Assembly (NCBI RefSeq): GCF_031755915.1
Contig: NC_083389.1
Span: 2,968,001-3,032,000, forward strand
Length of the DNA: 64,000 bases
Direction: 5' to 3'
Origin: Ziziphus jujuba
Lineage: Eukaryota; Streptophyta; Magnoliopsida; Rosales; Rhamnaceae
Under the pieces are notes generated by a model. The model did no database searches and was not told the DNA's origin. It was given only the letters and a program-made list of their open reading frames with translations. The position numbers and the translations under genes are program-made. Shown piece by piece: positions 46,823 to 57,304 of the stretch. Positions within the stretch are counted from its first letter, which is position 1, and each line of letters starts with the position of its first letter.

Positions 46823-47860
46823 CTATTGAGAATGATTTGCCTTCAAATCAAAATCATCACCTATAGAAAAAGAAGATAAATTGGAAACATTAAAAGTAGC
46901 ACTCACGTTATACTCACCTAGCAAATCATGCTTGTAGGCATTTTCATTGGCCCTCCCCAAAGCTTGAAAAGGTCCATCTCCTTGAGGCATAAGCTTTGAC
47001 TTGCGTTGTTTAAGAAACCTCTCGTTTCTTAAATACAACCAAACCCAATCTCTTGGTTCAAACACTACCGTAATCCAACCTTGCTTAGCAGCTTTAGCAT
47101 ACTATTTAGTCCTCCTATCAATGTTTACTCTAGTCTTTTCGTGAATTTGCTTGACAAACTCAGTTTTCTATTTACCATCTAGATTAGCATATTCACGTAA
47201 AGGCAAAGGTGTTAAATCTAATGGAGTTAAAGGATTAAAACCATAAAAAATTTTGAATGGTGAATATTTAGTAGTAGAATGTATGGTTCTATTATAAGCA
47301 AACTCAACATGCGGTAAACAGTCTTCCCAAGTTCTCAAATTTCTACTAATTAATGCTCTCAACAATGCAGACAAAGTTCTATTCACTACTTCATTTTATC
47401 CATCAATCTGTGGATAACAAGTAGTGAAAAATAAAAATTTTAGTACCTAACTTAGCCCACAATGTTTTCCAAAAATAACTTAAGAACTTGGCATCCTTAT
47501 CTGAAACAATAGTCCTAGGCATGCCATGAAGTCTCACTACTTCCTTAAAGAGCAAATTAGCTACATGAGATGCATCATCAATCCTATTACATGCTATGAA
47601 ATATGCCATCTTAGAAAATCATCAACAACCACAAAAATAGAGTCCTTATCCATCCTTAACCTAGGTAACCCCAATACAAAATCCATAGATAAATCTACCC
47701 AAGGGTAAGAAGGAATAGGTAATGGCATATACAAACCATGTGGTTTTAGCTTAGATTTTGACTTTCTACACGTGATATCTCACAAATCCTCTCTACATCT
47801 ATCCTCATGTTCGGCCAATAAAAGTATTATTGTAATATGGACAAAGTTTTTGCTACACCA
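46823..47860 (-). pseudogene. Element C integrase
   Basis: Blocks in several frames give [40 protein letters not shown] (written on this strand as [13 protein letters not shown]), [37 protein letters not shown] and the C-terminal VFEPRDWVWLYLRNERF, then DLLGEYNVSATFNVSN. The QT of the DGQTE motif has become stop-Asn while the Glu remains (near 47390). The HHCC region (47760-47860) is degenerate. Confidence 0.8.
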
Positions 47861-47870
47861 AAGTGTTCCC

Positions 47871-48400
47871 TTAAACCCCCACCGTGACCTTCCTTAACAA
47901 GTAATTCCCTAATGCTACAACAAGGCACACAAAGTTGACTTTCCTGAAACAAGTACCCATCAAATATATAGAATTTACTATAACCATGTTTAGCACAATT
48001 TCTATATATTTCACCAAAGTCAATATCATGCTCATAAATTTCCTTACTTGTTCAAAACCAAACAATTTAGCATCTAAGTTTGAAAATAAAACATACCTTC
48101 GAGATAAAGCATCGACTAACACGTTTTCATTAACTTTCTTGTAGCATATGACATAAGGAAAAGTCTTAATGAATTCAATCCACCTTCCATGCCATTGGTT
48201 AAGCTTCTTTTGGCCTTTAATATGCTTCAAAGATTCATGATCTGTGTTAATCCCAAATTTCTTTGGCATCAAGTATTATTGCCAAGTCTCCAAAGCTCAA
48301 ACTAAAGCAGACATATCTTTGTCCTGGGTTGGATAATTCAATGCTGCCCCATTCATCTTCTCACTAAAGTATGTTATAGGTGTTCCTTCCTGCATCAACA
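47871..48400 (-). pseudogene. Element C RNase H
   Basis: [20 protein letters not shown] and [19 protein letters not shown], then [15 protein letters not shown] and the spacer to integrase. This is the same domain as in B at 12455-13252, with stops upstream of 48272. Confidence 0.8.
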
Positions 48401-49495
48401 CCGCTCCAATACCTACACCTGAAGCATACATTCAATCTCAAAAGTCTTAGAAAAATTAGGTAAAACCAATAGAGGAGCATTAGTTAATTTTTCTTTCAAC
48501 AAGTTAAAAGACTTTTCTTGTGCCTCTCCCCATTGGAATCCCACACTATTCTTGATTATTTCGATCAATGGTGCTACAATAATACTAAAGTCCTTGACAA
48601 ATCTCTTGTAAAAACTAGCCAAACCATGAAAACTTCTTATTGGGTAATAGTAATAGGTTTCGACCAATCTTGGATTGCTTTGACCTTGGATTGGCCAACC
48701 TTAATTCCTGCAGCACTCATAACAAATCTTAGAAACACAAGCTCATCTTGAGAAAAATCACACTTTTGAGATTAGCAAAAAATCCCCCTTTCCTAAGTAC
48801 TTCTAAAACTAATCTAAGGTGTTCTACATGTTATCTAAATTCCTACTATATACAAGAATATCATTAAAAATAAACAACCATAAATCTTCTAATGAATTGG
48901 TGCATAACATGGTTCATTAATCTCATGAAGGTATTAGGTGCATTAGTTAATCCAAAAGGTATTACTAACCACTTATACAAACCATGTTTTATCTTAAATG
49001 CAATCTTCCATTCATCTCCCATGTTCATTCTTATTTAATGATACCCATTCCTAAGGTCAATCTTCGAAAACATGCATGCACCATATAATTCATCAAGCAT
49101 ATCATCTAATCTAGGAATAGGATGCCTATACTTTATAGTTACGTTATTAATGGCCCTACAATCTACACACATTCTTCAAGATCAATCTTTCTTAGGCATT
49201 AACAATCAAGATATAGTAGATTGACTCATGCTTTCTCTAATGTAACCTTTGTTTAGCAATTCACTTACCTAGCATTGAAGCTCCTTTGTCTCATCAGGAT
49301 TACTTTTGTATGCAGGCTTATTAGGAATTGTGGCTTCAGGGATGAAATCTATTTGGTGTTCAATTCCTTGAATAGGTAGTAAACCACTAGGAATCTCCTC
49401 TAAGAAAATGTCATCAAACTCCTGCAAAAGAAAAGAAATAGAGCTTGGCAATGCAGGCTCTTCAGGGTTAGCTAGATGATTTAAAAATGCATCTT
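48401..49495 (-). pseudogene. Element C reverse transcriptase
   Basis: RT is recognisable from fragments: SFLLQEFDDIFLEEIPSGL and IEHQIDFIPEATIPNKPAY at 49269-49451, stop-ridden palm motifs at 48760-49230, and the thumb/connection [17 protein letters not shown] and [20 protein letters not shown] at 48413-48667. The YxDD region near 48860 is damaged. Upstream of 49495 the gene is cut by copia G and resumes at 58335. Confidence 0.75.
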
Positions 49496-49500
49496 TATAT

Positions 49501-50267
49501 TGTTGAAGTGTGGCAATTTTGCCACTTGATGGTGCATGTCACCGGCTAGCATGCACACCTTGGTATCAAATCCTTTCCTTTTATGAGTTTATATTTTTTT
49601 TTTGTATGTTTTAATTTATGCAAGGTATATTTTGATAATGTTTTGTGCCTAAGTTATGTATGCAAAAGTATAGGCAAAATTATGCACAAAAGAGTAGGAA
49701 TGTTATGCTTGAAATGCCTATGGTGCTGAATTCATAATTTCCAGCAACATAGTTCTATTATTTATCTTATATCTAAGGTTGCAATTTCCAGCAACATAGT
49801 TTTGGGCTGAAATTTTGAGGGATGTCTACAGACATATATAGAAGACTATGGTTCAAATTTCAGGTCCAAATGACATGGGAAAGTCCATTTTCTATTCCAA
49901 ACAGATTGCTGTATCTGATGGGCCCAGTATGCAGAGTATGGGTCAGTTTTGGAGCTGTTTGGCCCATAATCCGGTTCCAGAACATTCCTATCTCTTGGAA
50001 CAATATTTATTGATGACCAAGGATGTTTCAAACCAAGTTTCATAGGCAGATACAAAGGGAAACTAAGTAGGTGAAGCTAGTTTGGTTGTTTACCCAAACT
50101 AGTTAAACAATAGGAACTTAGTTCAAACCATGTGCCACTTTTTACTATATTTGGAATAGACATGTTGCAGCTGTTTTTGACTCTTTTGTGTATGAAAGGT
50201 TAGGTGTTGACCATTTTATTTTTTAAATTTCAAATACTTTACTCATTTTGTAAGCTCACATGCATGG
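49501..50267 (+). repeat. Copia G 5' LTR, first part
   Basis: Starts TGTTGAAGTGTGGCAATTTT, including a short stem-loop (GTGGCAA and TTGCCAC) near its start. It is interrupted at 50267 by the LARD; the remaining part is 54947-55224. Confidence 0.9.
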
Positions 50268-51144
50268 TGTCACTGTCCTACATTTTATGTAGCAGAAATA
50301 GACCGTGCGGCGCCAAGATTCTCTAGTCATGGCCAGCCTTTTCACTATCCGAGTTCATATATCGACCAATCTCTAGCCAGCAATCTTGTGCCAAGATCTA
50401 GCCAGCAACCCATCTCTCCACTCGGGCCTTGGTCCATGCACATCTCGAATAGCATCTGACCCTAGAGCATGCACACCAGCATCGTGCCAACATGCCCTCA
50501 GGGTAGCAACACAAGATTGGAAGCCCACATATGAATGTCACCCGATGGCACGGTGTCGCCCCGTCCGTGCCTATTTAGCTTCCGACCCTCGTGAGCGAGG
50601 CAGAACCCGAGCCCCCGCTCACTGGCACCTTTGCCACCACCTTGTAACAAAGCCCTACGTGTGTTCTTGGCATAGCCGATAGAAAACGGCATAGCGAATG
50701 CTACACTTAGCCTCTGGCACAGGAGTGACGCGCAATACTAGCTCGTAGCGCCTACCGGTACTTTCCTCGGGACTCCCTGTCCCTCGGAGACATATGCCCA
50801 CCTTCGTGGCACTATATGTCCACCACATGGCTTGCCGTCGCCCATGGGAGGCTCGCTTAGCCCAAGCTCGAAGCCGGAGCCGGGGGCCGTGGAGAGCCAG
50901 ACACGGACCACCCCCCTTAAAGAGCTTATTGAGCCATTTCCTTTCTGGCACCCCCAGATATCACTTTGTGCGAGGAATCATAATGGGGTTTTCTCTAGTA
51001 AACCTTCACATCTTGGCCCGCCATTCGACATGCACCATCCTAGTGACATTCTTAAGAGATTCCCACAGCCCGGGATCGAAGATCCCGACCTTCAAATATT
51101 TACGAAAATGCCACTAGGCCATTCCAAAGGTGCGGACCGTCACA
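50268..51144 (-). repeat. LARD 3' LTR (left)
   Basis: 877 bp. It lacks about 100 bp present in the other LTR near 54070-54175, replaced by an 8-base filler (CTAGCCAG). Confidence 0.85.
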
Positions 51145-53956
51145 TCCTCCCCCATTTCATTATGTCGATGCCCTCATCGACGTGCCCGCTGGCTATCCTC
51201 AAGACTCCTGCACTCCGCGCAACACCTTTCATCCACATAAGCTCTTCAGGCTCAAACTCAAGATCCTGCATACTTCGTCCCTCTACCTCCGTAGAATCAC
51301 CTCTGTGACGACCTTCGCACGCCCACTCTTGGACTTGGCCAAGGACCTACTGCATGCGTTCACCCAAACTCAAGCTTTCCTCAAAACGTGCACCTCCTTG
51401 TGCATAAATTAGTGCTTCGCCCCGCACTTTCAGCTCCATATGCAGATGGTGTCCCCCTCGGACGAATTCTGCCTTTTGTATATCTCGCTGGCACCCTAGC
51501 CAGGCTCATGTCCCCCTTGGACAAATGCTCTCTTCACTTGTTGGCATCGCTCTAGCCAACTTCATGTCCTTTCTTGGACGATGTTCTCTCCCTTCATTGG
51601 CACCCAAGCCAATGCTTATTGTCCCCCTTGGACAAATGCTTTCTTCACTTGTTGGCATTACTCTTAGCCAACTTCATGTCCCTTCTTGGACGAATGCTTT
51701 CTTCACTTGTTGGCATCACTCTTAGCCAACTTCATGTCCCTTCTTGGACGAATAGTTTCCCGAGCTCCAAAGTAAGGCACTCTCTTGCCTTCAAGGTCCT
51801 CTCGTGGACCGAACTCTACCAAATAATCCGATGGTGACATTGACCCTCTCATCGAGCACCCCATCTCCTCTCAGGTGGTGTCCCTACGTCAACTATCCCA
51901 ACGGTACCCAAACTCAAGAGTTCTTTAGGTGGTAGTTCTTCTCTCTCTTGAACTCCACTTCATGCTTCCTCGGCACTCTGTTGCCGTGACGAGCTAAGTT
52001 TCCCTTCTTAGCTCTTGTTCCCGCGCTCAAATTTCCATCTCCACGATGGTGATGTGCTAGCAGTTCTCAAGCTAGCTTTGCCTTCTCCAATGGCAAATTG
52101 ATGCACAACATCCCTCAAGTGTGCATTTATTCTTGTGGCTTCCAACGCCAATCTGCTACACAAGTGGCATCCTCTACTCGACGAGTTACCACTTCTTGAA
52201 TGGAGGTCCTCTCTTCTACGACCCCCTTATTTCGGCTGTTGACACCTAGTGTCACCTTGAACTAAGTCCTTTCCTTAGTTTTCTTGCCTCGATCTTGCTC
52301 ACTTTTGTATCTCGGCTCCTCCTCTGAGCCAGTTTTACCCTCTGGTAAATTTACAATGCTCCAACGCATCCAAGGTTCCTTCTTGAACCCAAATCTTGCT
52401 CTCCGGCAATTTACCACACTCGAACTTGACCCTCTTGGTCATATAAGGACATTTTTATTGGTCTCCGCTGAGACTTTTCCATCATAGTCCTTTCCCTTTC
52501 CATGCTTATGTACGTCTTTTGGCACTTCGCTTTTGTGAGGTTTTGGGTTTCTCTGGACTCATCACTGTCTGGCCCTTATCCCTCCACAAATGGCTTTCAA
52601 ACTCCACAAGGCTACTTGATCATGGGCCTACTTTTGGCTCCATCCAACTCTGGCCAAAAGATTCAAGGATAAGGTGTTGTCCCTCATGGACTTCTTCAAC
52701 CAGACTTCTGCTTCAATGCACGCTGCCTATCTCAGATTTAGGCTTCCAAAACCACCACTTCTTTGTGCTCAAGGTGTAGGGTATCAATACAATGAACACT
52801 CCCCCACTTATGCCTTCGACACTTGCCTCCAGTGCTCGTCTGAATTCCACCCAAGCAAACGTTTACTCTCTCACCAAACCGGCTCACTTGTGGCTTCCTT
52901 ATGGACTCGCACCAGAGTCTCGTGCCCTCATGGCACTGACCACCATGCCCTCAAGGCTGTTGCTTCTATTAAAGTCCTTTGCCTCCACAACCGACATTTT
53001 GTGCCCATGTGCACCAATATTTCTGAGGCTACCCAAGCTCTGTGGTCTAGTTGTGCTTCCTCTGAAGCTCGTGCCTCCACGGCATTCCAACATTCGGCCT
53101 TCATGCCTTGTTGTCATCGTCTCTTGCTCTCTGCCTTTTCTTTGGCAGTCCCTTGGCCCTTTTGGCCTTATCTGCTATGTTGCTCAAATTTGGTGCCTCT
53201 GTGGCATCCATAATTTTGGCCCCGCCGGCCTGATCTCTTGAGTTCACGCCCACCATCATGCCTTCATGGCATGCACGATGCTTGGCCCCTTTTGGCCTAA
53301 TCTCCAATTCTGCATGTACTTGTGCCTTAATGGCATCTAAACTTTGGCCCTCATGGCCCCATTATTCAATGATGCTCAACGGGAGTCTCCCTTAGAACTT
53401 ACACCCCCGCACCCACTCGTCTCGACTTCTCATTCGCATTGACAAGGTTTTCCTTTCTCTTGGACAAACGTGGCCTCTGCCACCCAGCCGCACCGGCTTG
53501 TTCTTTCTTCCCCACTCTTTGTGGCTGTCAAGACTCTTCGTCAAAATGGATCTATTTTTGGCATTTTCTGTAATTCTTGAGACCAATACCCCAAAAGAAA
53601 CACATGGCTAACACGCCTTTAACTACCCAAGAGAATTGTACTACTTACGGCTTGTACTCTCATTTAACAATGCATGAATTCCTTTATGAGCACCAATCAC
53701 TTATTCCAAATGCTTGTCCCATTCAAGAACTTCGCATTTGCCTCGCTGCTCGAGCATCCCAGTTAAGCGTATTTGTATCGCCCACTGGTACTCGTTTGGT
53801 GAACATCCCCACATCATATTCAAGTTGTCCATGCCGCCACAACTAACCACGCTCCATGCAATAATGCCCCCTTCACAGTAGCATCGGGGTTCCACAGATC
53901 CAAACATCACCAACCAATACCATCCGTTCCTCGGTTCGCCTATCGCAGGACAAACC
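51145..53956 (-). other. LARD interior, no recognisable gene
   Basis: The interior holds many overlapping open frames of 60-180 codons on both strands, the expected result of high GC. None contains gag, protease, RT, RNase H or integrase motifs. Imperfect repeats occur at 51500-51755. The interior text is rich in short recurring phrases such as TTGGCATC and CATGTCC. Confidence 0.7.
51500..51755. repeat. Imperfect ~53-bp tandem repeat in the LARD
   Basis: Three to four units contain CTTCACTTGTTGGCAT, TAGCCAACTTCATGTCC and TTCTTGGACGA. The last two full units are nearly identical. Confidence 0.8.
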
Positions 53957-53970
53957 GGGCTCTGATACCA
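53957..53970 (-). other. LARD primer-binding site (tRNA-Met)
   Basis: The minus strand reads TGGTATCAGAGCCC two bases from the LTR end, an exact match to the initiator tRNA-Met complement. Confidence 0.9.
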
Positions 53971-53972
53971 AC

Positions 53973-54941
53973 TGTCACGGTCCTACATTTTATGCAGCGG
54001 AAATAGACCGTGCGGCGCCAAGATTCTCTAGTCATGGCCAGCCTTTTCACTATTCGAGTTCATATATCGACCCATCTGATACCAGTTGTATGCTCATGAG
54101 GTTCCCATAGTCATCATGGCTCATGTCGCTCAGCAAGCTAGCCCGATGGCCTCACGCCCACTCGGTAGCTTGTTACTCAATCTTGTGCCAAGATCTAGCC
54201 AGCAACCCATCTCTCCACTCGGGCCTTGGTCCATGCACATCTCGAATAGCATCCGACCCTAGAGCATGCACACCAGCATCATGCCAACATACCCTCAGGG
54301 TAGCAACACAAGATTGGAAGCCCACATATGAATGTCACCCGATGGCACGGTGTCGCCCTGTCCGTGCCTATTTAGTTTCCGACCCTCGTGAGCGAGGCAG
54401 AACCCGAGCCCCCGCTCACTGGCACCTTTGCCACCACCTTGTAACAAAGGCCTACGTGTGTTCTTGGCATAGCCGATAGAAAACGGCATAGCGAATGCTA
54501 CACTTAGCCTCTGGCACAGGAGTGACGCGCAATACCAGCTCGTAGCGCCTACCGGTACTGTCCTCGGGACTCCCTGTCCCTCGGAGACATATGCCCACCT
54601 TCGTGGCACTATATGTCCGCCCCATGGCTTGCCGTCGCCCATGGGAGGCTCGCTTAGCCCAAGCTCGAAGCCGGAGCCGGGGGCCGTGGAGAGCCAAACA
54701 CGGACCACCCCCCTTAAAGAGCTTATTGAGCCATTTCCTTTCTGACACCCCCAGATATCACTTTGTGCGAGGAATCATAATGGGGTTTTCTCTAGTAAAC
54801 CTTCACATCTTGGCCCGCCATTCGACATGCACCATCCTAGTGACATTCTTAAGAGATTCCCACAGCCCGGGATCGAAGATCCCGACCTTCAAATATTTAC
54901 GAAAATGCCACTAGGCCATTCCAAAGGTGCGGACCGTCACA
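53973..54941 (-). repeat. LARD 5' LTR (right)
   Basis: 969 bp, the longer copy. It contains an internal TCTGATACCA (54075-54084), a second primer-site-like string, within the segment missing from the left LTR. Confidence 0.85.
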
Positions 54942-54946
54942 CTTGG

Positions 54947-55224
54947 CATGTGTGAACTAGTTGTAATTTCAAGCTTATATAGTAAAATGAATGAAATGGC
55001 TACAGATCCAAGCCTTATTTTCAAAAGCCAACGTGTTCCTCTTCTTCTTATCTCTTCTTCAACACCTTAGAACACTTTAGGAACCCTAAAAACCAGAAAA
55101 CACCATAACCAAAACCTAAAAACACAACTCACACACAACCATTCCCAAAAGCATCACCAAAAGCTTGCTTGTTGCTAACACTTCAAGCTAGCTTGCTCTT
55201 GGTCATAACCTTCTCACCCCAACA
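54947..55224 (+). repeat. Copia G 5' LTR, last part
   Basis: Continues the LTR after the LARD with CATGTGTGAACTAGTTG and ends CACCCCAACA, identical in ending to the 3' LTR at 58329. Confidence 0.9.
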
Positions 55225-55227
55225 AAG

Positions 55228-55239
55228 TGGTATCAGAGC
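55228..55239 (+). other. Copia G primer-binding site (tRNA-Met)
   Basis: TGGTATCAGAGC lies three bases after the LTR. Confidence 0.9.
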
Positions 55240-55358
55240 AAGGCATATTTTTGTGAGATTTGTGAGGTTTTTGGGCTGGTTCATTCCTTGAGAGTGAAGA
55301 GATACTTGAAAGCACAAATATATTTTCATATTCCTTCATACTAGAAAGCAACATTCAC

Positions 55359-55540
55359 ATGGCTTCTTCAAGTTTTTCAACTCCTTCTCCTCCTATCTTC
55401 AATGGGGAGAACTACAACATTTGGAGTATCAAGATGCAAGCCTACTTGAAGGCTTATGGTCTTTGGGAGGTCACCATAAATCCCCAAGAACCCGAGCCTT
55501 TGAGACAAGGGGCAACGGTCAACCAAATCAAGCTAAATGG
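55359..55540 (+). pseudogene. Copia G gag N-terminal stub
   Basis: ATG at 55359: MASSSFSTPSPPIFNGENYN, IWSIKMQAYLKAYGLWEV and EPLRQGATVNQIKLN. This is the same start as copia F's gag at 26852. At about 55540 the sequence jumps to the region just upstream of RT in a different frame, so the deletion removed the rest of gag, protease and integrase and also broke the frame. Translation from this ATG ends at 55667 in nonsense. Confidence 0.85.
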
Positions 55541-57304
55541 GTTTGTAGTAAGGAGGAGTTGGCTAGTATGGATGAAGACAATCGACTTGAAGATCATGAT
55601 AATGATGAGGAACAAGGAAATGATGAAGGTGCTGCCCATGATGATGAATATGATGAGAATGAGCTAGAAATCTCCATAGGGGCTGATTTGGAGATTGGTG
55701 ATGGTGTGAGAGGCACAAGACCTCTTAATGAGATTTATGAAAGGTGTAATGTGGCATTGAGTGATCCAATCAATGTCCATGAGGCTATGGCAAGAAAAGA
55801 GTGGAGACAAGCCATGCAAGATGAAATCGATGTGATAAACAAGAATGACACTTGGAGCTTGGTAACAAAACCGAAGGGAAAGAATGCTATTGGGGTGAAG
55901 TGGATCTTTAGGACCAACTACAATCCGGATGGGTCCATAAATAAGCACAAGGCAAGGCTTGTTGTCAAAAGATATGCACAACAAGCCGGTGTGGATTATG
56001 GAGCGACTTTTACACCGGTTGCAAGGATGGAAACCATAAGACTTCTCCTTGCAATTTCGGCACAAAAGTCTTGGAAAGTATATCACCTTGATGTAAAGTC
56101 AGCCTTCTTGAATGGAATATTGAAGGAGGAGGTCTATGTTGTGCAACCCGAAGGTTTTGTGAAGAAAGGAAGTGAAGAGAAGGTATACAAGCTACACAAG
56201 GCCTTGTATGGCCTTAAACAAGCTCCTAGGGCATGGTATGCCAAGATAGATGGTTTTTTGACAAAGCATGGATTTAGGAGGAGTCCTAATGAGCCTACAT
56301 TGTATATTAGGACTCATGGTTGCATGGTGTTGGTGTCTCTTTATGTTGATGACCTTCTAGTGACCGGTGGTAATGAGAAAGAAGTGAGCAATTTCAAAAG
56401 TGAGCTAGAATTGAACTTTGAGATGTCTAGCCTTGGAGAGATGAAATACTTTCTTGGAATTGAAGTTGTCCAATCATCCAAGGGCATCTTCATATCTCAA
56501 GAAAGCTATGTGAAGGAGTTGCTCAAGAAGTTTGACATGGAGGATTGTAATAGCATTGCCACACCTATGAATGAAGGCACCAAGTTGGTGAAGGATGATG
56601 ATTCTCCAAAGGTAAATCCTTCCATCTATAGAAGTTTAATTGGTAGCCTTTTATATGTATGCTCTACTAGACTGGATATCATGTTTAGTGTGGCTGTTTT
56701 GTCAAGATTTATGCATAGTCCATCACAAAATCATCTTAGTTGTGCAAAAAGAATCCTAAGGTATTTGAAAGGTACTAGTGATTTTGGTATATGGTACAAG
56801 GATGGCATGAATGAAGCTTTGCTTGGTTATAGTGATAGTGATTGGGCTGGTTCTTTGGATGATAGCAAGAGCACATCGGGCTACATTTACACTCTTGGAA
56901 ATGGTCCTTTCTCATGGAATTCCAAGAAGCAACAAACCGTTGCACAAAGCACTGCGGAAGCCGAGTATATTGCTTGCTCAAGTTGTGCTAATCAAGGTGT
57001 TTGGCTTAGGAAATTATTGGAGGACTTGAACTTGAAGCAAGAGGAAGCCACGGTAATATTGTGTGACAATACTTCAGCAATAGTAATTGCACAAAATCCA
57101 GTCCAACATGGGAGGACCAAGCATATACCGGTCAAGTATCATTCCTTAAGGGAATTTGAAGCAAGTGGTGAAGTGAAGTTGGAGTATGTGACGTCCGAGG
57201 AGAACTTGGCGGATATCTTCACCAAGCCATTGGGAAAGAAGAGATTTGAGATATTGAGAGGACTTCTCAATGTCTCATACAAAATTGCCAAGGAGGAGTG
57301 TTGA
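55541..57304 (+). CDS. Copia G reverse transcriptase-RNase H, open
   Basis: About 585 codons are open without a stop; the frame itself is open from 55421, but that ATG lies in shifted gag sequence. An acidic linker (DNRLEDHDNDEEQGNDEGAA) precedes RT. RT has AMQDEIDVINKNDTWSLV, KWIFRTNYNPDGSINKHKA, YHLDVKSAFLNGILKEEVYV, LYGLKQAPRAWYAKIDGF and the active site LYVDDLLVTGG. RNase H follows with YSDSDWAGSLDDSKSTSGY, QSTAEAEYIACSSCANQGVW, LCDNTSAIVIAQNPVQHGRT and ENLADIFTKPLGKKRFE. All catalytic motifs are present. The final Cys and stop codon (TGT TGA) are the first six bases of the 3' LTR. It lacks protease and integrase and has no genuine start, so expression would need read-through or a partner. 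Confidence 0.85.
   Translation, partial: VCSKEELASMDEDNRLEDHDNDEEQGNDEGAAHDDEYDENELEISIGADLEIGDGVRGTRPLNEIYERCNVALSDPINVHEAMARKEWRQAMQDEIDVINKNDTWSLVTKPKGKNAIGVKWIFRTNYNPDGSINKHKARLVVKRYAQQAGVDYGATFTPVARMETIRLLLAISAQKSWKVYHLDVKSAFLNGILKEEVYVVQPEGFVKKGSEEKVYKLHKALYGLKQAPRAWYAKIDGFLTKHGFRRSPNEPTLYIRTHGCMVLVSLYVDDLLVTGGNEKEVSNFKSELELNFEMSSLGEMKYFLGIEVVQSSKGIFISQESYVKELLKKFDMEDCNSIATPMNEGTKLVKDDDSPKVNPSIYRSLIGSLLYVCSTRLDIMFSVAVLSRFMHSPSQNHLSCAKRILRYLKGTSDFGIWYKDGMNEALLGYSDSDWAGSLDDSKSTSGYIYTLGNGPFSWNSKKQQTVAQSTAEAEYIACSSCANQGVWLRKLLEDLNLKQEEATVILCDNTSAIVIAQNPVQHGRTKHIPVKYHSLREFEASGEVKLEYVTSEENLADIFTKPLGKKRFEILRGLLNVSYKIAKEEC
57290..57298 (+). other. Copia G polypurine tract
   Basis: AAGGAGGAG directly precedes the LTR start TGTTGAAG. 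It is also read as the last codons of the polyprotein. Confidence 0.85.

Larger units (their letters stand above)
50268..54941 (-). mobile_element. LARD-like non-coding LTR element
   Basis: This minus-strand element has LTRs at 50268-51144 and 53973-54941, both starting TGTCAC and ending CCGTCACA on the plus strand. A tRNA-Met primer site lies at 53957-53970 and a polypurine tract (minus ATGGGGGAGGA) at 51145-51155. Flanks are CATGG (50263-50267) and CTTGG (54942-54946); the empty site in the other LTR of G reads CTTGG. The 2.8-kb interior is markedly more GC-rich than its surroundings and has no gag or pol motif, so it must depend on another element's proteins. The LTRs differ mainly by an indel of about 90-100 bp, so it is recent. 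Confidence 0.85.

Noticed and set aside
50832..53241. Open frames of 60-180 codons in the GC-rich interior of the LARD
   Set aside because: Several overlap on both strands, composition explains them, none shows a known motif, and they do not form one continuous gene.
53957..53970. GCTCTGATACCA strings as tRNA genes
   Set aside because: They are primer-binding sites complementary to only the 3' end of tRNA-Met; no cloverleaf surrounds them.
55421..55540. ATG at 55421 as the true start of copia G's RT
   Set aside because: Its first 40 codons are gag sequence read in the wrong frame; the genuine gag ATG is 55359 and the RT frame begins after the deletion junction.
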